Origin: Ignavibacteriales bacterium
GTDB lineage: Bacteria > Bacteroidota > Ignavibacteria > Ignavibacteriales > Ignavibacteriaceae
Direction of reading: 5' to 3'
DNA: 36,255 nt
Assembly (NCBI GenBank): GCA_020061465.1
Contig: JAGUYG010000034.1
Location: forward strand, 1-36,255
The translations under genes and the position numbers were made by a program. The notes below the pieces were generated by a model. It was not told the DNA's origin and did not search any database. It was given only the letters and a program-made list of their open reading frames with translations. The stretch's first letter is position 1, and each line of letters starts with the position of its first letter. Positions 33,777 through 36,255 of the stretch are shown here, one piece after another.

Positions 33777-36255
33777 TTATTTCAACAACAACATTTTCTT
33801 AGTTATTATTACATCTCCAGCGGTTAACCGATACAAGTACATCCCGCTTGCCAATGCGCTTGCATCTCCAAAGGATCCTACGGAAAATTTAACTTCATAT
33901 CTTCCTTTGCTTTGATATTTATTTATTAATGTTTCTATTTCATTACCGAGTAAATCATATACAACTAATCTTACCATTCCGTCTGAGGGTATTTGGTAAC
34001 TAATTGTTGTAACCGGGTTAAACGGATTCGGGTAATTCTGAAGAAGTGCATAATCATTTATGATTTCATCTCCGGCAAAATTTATTATCTGATAATATTG
34101 TTTGTTTAGCTGCGTAGAATCGGTGATTACTGAATTATATTTTACCGCATTAAATCCATCGGTGAAAAATTCAAGCAAGAGTTTTACTTCACGGTTACCC
34201 ATTCCTTCGGTACTAATTTTTAAACCGTTATTTTTATAATGAAAGTTTTGTTTATTCTCCTCTTTTAGAACGCCTAACACATCGCCACTTTTTGCATCTA
34301 TGAGTTTTACCTTAAACAACACTTCCGAAGGTTTTACTTTTTCTTTAACAGATGAATAATAATCCATCTTAAAGTTGAAAGAAGATTTATCCGGTAATAG
34401 AAAAGATTCACTCTCTATTCTGTTTTCTGCTTCCGTTGTGTCCTCATCAAATAAATCATTGAATAGAATTCTTTTCCCGTCAGCTTCAATTCCACCGATA
34501 TCAATTGCATAAATTTCCGCTTCTTTTGTTAGACAGAATCCCTTGCTTACCACTTCTGCACCGTTTGTTTTATATAATCCTTGAGTAACCGGTGATGCCG
34601 TGAATGCATGAGGGACATTCCATTTATCAAATGACATTATCTTCATATCGCCCATTGTTGTACCGGCATTTGATACCTGAACATCTCCTTGTGTTGGTAG
34701 ATTGTAGGTATTGGTGGTTGATTGGCTGGTTAAATATTTATCATTTAGATCTCCTCCCCAGGCTAATACAAACTTTCCGCTTGAATTATTATTTATGTTT
34801 GCACTAAGGATATCGTTACCTCCTCCGTAAGCCCAAGTCCAGAACTGGCTCCAATTAGTTCCATATTTTATTCTAAGCTGAACTTTTTGAATATAGGTAA
34901 TCGGTTCTTCTACCAACCAGATTATTGTAGGATAAAAGCTCGTATGATAGAATGCTATGCTAGGTTTGATATTTATTGAATAGCCATTTCCACTTGAGGG
35001 AGTTTCTATGGCAGATTGGGAAACACTATTTTGTGAGTTAGCTGTAAGTACACAATACTTTATTGCATTATTATCTTCCCACGCAACATAAAAATTAAAC
35101 GGAGCTACAGTATTAGCTTTATTCATAGTAATACTTGGCGTTTTTGAATTGCTGCCTGTGGAATTAAGCAAACTTATTTCGGAATACCAATTTATACTTT
35201 CATTGTAACCTAGATACCCGTAACGATAATATAAACCCGCACCAAATTCATTCTTTTTAAATACAATCATTATCTTGCCACCATATATATTTGAAACACA
35301 TATTACGGGATCAGCATCCTGTGAATAATCAGTAATTTCAGTTACTACCTCATTGTCAAGTATTACATCAGTGTTATAATTAAAAACTATCATTCTTACT
35401 TTCCCATCCAGATCGGTTGCATCCTTTTCCTGGAAAACTATTGCTGTCCTGTAATACTGCCCCATTACAGCATCAATTGATGGAAGTTTTGCTTCGGGTC
35501 CGCTGTCAAGGTAAATCCCATCGTTCATTATTTGCCAGGTAGAGCCACCATCGGAACTGGTCTCGTACCAAATATGACCTAATGAAGAATAGACCATGTG
35601 TAAATACCCGTCGGGTGTTCTTACAAATTTCCTTTGGCTGTTGTTTGCATAAGCACCTGCATAATTGGACCGGTTTATGCCTTTGTAGTCGGCGGTAAAG
35701 GAATTATTCGTTTCTGTTATTTGTTGATTGTATCTTGTTTCTGAAGGTGTACCATCTTGCCAGAAAAGGAAATTCCAATCTGTAGAATATTGCCCTGTAA
35801 TTGTGGAAAATGCTGTTATATTGTATTCATCAAAATTATCTGGATAATGAAAAGCATAATATGGAGAATTGTCTAACGTAATCATTTCTTCCTCCCCAAA
35901 TGTTGTCCATTTGACTTTGAATTTAACATAACTTCCCCCTTCCAGGTTGTTTGTAACGGTTAGGGGGTGGGTTTTTTTATAATCAGTAATTACACTTGGA
36001 ACAAATCCAGAATTGTAATTATAATTTAATGAAAACGTATGAGGATATGATTCGTCCTGCCAGTTTCTGAACTTATAATAGTCTATCCCAATATTGTATA
36101 ATTCATCAACTATTTCGCAAGTATATTGAGTAAACGGATGAGTTTGAATTGCTGTTCCATCTTCATCATTTTCGATATCTATAATTTCGCCGTTTACTCT
36201 CATTTGACCATAACCCAATCCTTCTATATCATTTTTTACTTGTATGTCAAATGTG
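33777..36255 (-). CDS. T9SS-sorted surface protein with Asp-box propeller (N-terminus cut by window edge)
   Basis: The reading frame is open to the last base of the window, so the start and any signal peptide lie outside; the visible part is about 825 residues. The N-terminal visible region (about 1-190) has repeated YNITAF/WQDGTPS-like strands of an unassigned beta-rich domain. The middle holds a sialidase-type propeller with an Asp-box (SSDGGSTW) after GYLHMVYSSLGHIWYE and further HMVY/VAWEDNN-like blades. The C-terminus is a type A T9SS sorting domain: NYPNPFNPVTTISYQIP, LVVYDLLGNEIETL, ALASGMYLYRL and the basic end KKMLLLK. Such proteins are exported and anchored or released at the cell surface. 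Enzyme activity is not implied, since single Asp-boxes occur in many binding propellers. Confidence 0.88.
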   Translation of the reverse strand, partial: TFDIQVKNDIEGLGYGQMRVNGEIIDIENDEDGTAIQTHPFTQYTCEIVDELYNIGIDYYKFRNWQDESYPHTFSLNYNYNSGFVPSVITDYKKTHPLTVTNNLEGGSYVKFKVKWTTFGEEEMITLDNSPYYAFHYPDNFDEYNITAFSTITGQYSTDWNFLFWQDGTPSETRYNQQITETNNSFTADYKGINRSNYAGAYANNSQRKFVRTPDGYLHMVYSSLGHIWYETSSDGGSTWQIMNDGIYLDSGPEAKLPSIDAVMGQYYRTAIVFQEKDATDLDGKVRMIVFNYNTDVILDNEVVTEITDYSQDADPVICVSNIYGGKIMIVFKKNEFGAGLYYRYGYLGYNESINWYSEISLLNSTGSNSKTPSITMNKANTVAPFNFYVAWEDNNAIKYCVLTANSQNSVSQSAIETPSSGNGYSINIKPSIAFYHTSFYPTIIWLVEEPITYIQKVQLRIKYGTNWSQFWTWAYGGGNDILSANINNNSSGKFVLAWGGDLNDKYLTSQSTTNTYNLPTQGDVQVSNAGTTMGDMKIMSFDKWNVPHAFTASPVTQGLYKTNGAEVVSKGFCLTKEAEIYAIDIGGIEADGKRILFNDLFDEDTTEAENRIESESFLLPDKSSFNFKMDYYSSVKEKVKPSEVLFKVKLIDAKSGDVLGVLKEENKQNFHYKNNGLKISTEGMGNREVKLLLEFFTDGFNAVKYNSVITDSTQLNKQYYQIINFAGDEIINDYALLQNYPNPFNPVTTISYQIPSDGMVRLVVYDLLGNEIETLINKYQSKGRYEVKFSVGSFGDASALASGMYLYRLTAGDVIITKKMLLLK

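Overview
The window looks like chromosomal DNA of an AT-rich bacterium of the Bacteroidota/Chlorobi side of the tree, most likely an Ignavibacteria-type organism. This is an inference. It rests on type IX secretion (T9SS) style C-terminal sorting domains (one with the Ignavibacteria-typical NYPNPFNPVTTISY motif), a PorV/PorQ-family barrel, a TonB receptor with a carboxypeptidase-regulatory-like domain, a bacillithiol gene (bshC), and a clade II (Sec-type) nitrous oxide reductase cluster. No rRNA, tRNA, CRISPR array or intact mobile element was seen.

Layout. Bases 1-10300 hold housekeeping and envelope genes: aroA (shikimate pathway), bshC on the minus strand, a decayed YbhN-type flippase gene overlapping an intact membrane glycosyltransferase, a secreted DUF6600-like protein with a charged tail, the fused malic enzyme maeB, and a queuosine-precursor transporter. 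Three clear intrinsic terminators separate the last three. Bases 10784-17302 are a compact seven-gene nos operon: lipoprotein cytochrome c, nosZ, a four-helix membrane protein, nosL, nosD, nosF, nosY. The set would deliver electrons and copper to NosZ and reduce N2O to N2. The long upstream region carries two copies of a 20-bp palindrome that look like operators, and hairpins sit in the gaps after nosZ and after nosL.

From 17491 to the end every gene is on the minus strand. An unknown outer-membrane barrel-like protein faces the nos operon. Next, in transcription order, comes a peptidase group: an M16 peptidase, an unusual M1-like + M28 + PDZ fusion, and a WD40-like propeller. Then comes a tight operon of TonB-dependent receptor, large T9SS-type surface protein with a CxxCH motif right after its signal peptide, and PorV-like barrel. 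Last is a T9SS-sorted Asp-box protein cut by the window edge.

Intergenic DNA is rich in palindromic repeats. A 37-base block at 36-72 recurs exactly, inverted, at 26519-26555, and related REP/MITE-like palindromes lie at 14441-14534, 26369-26414 and 33718-33766. The leads most worth a second look are the CxxCH-bearing surface protein operon, the peptidase fusion, the paired operator-like palindromes upstream of nos, and the dispersed repeats.
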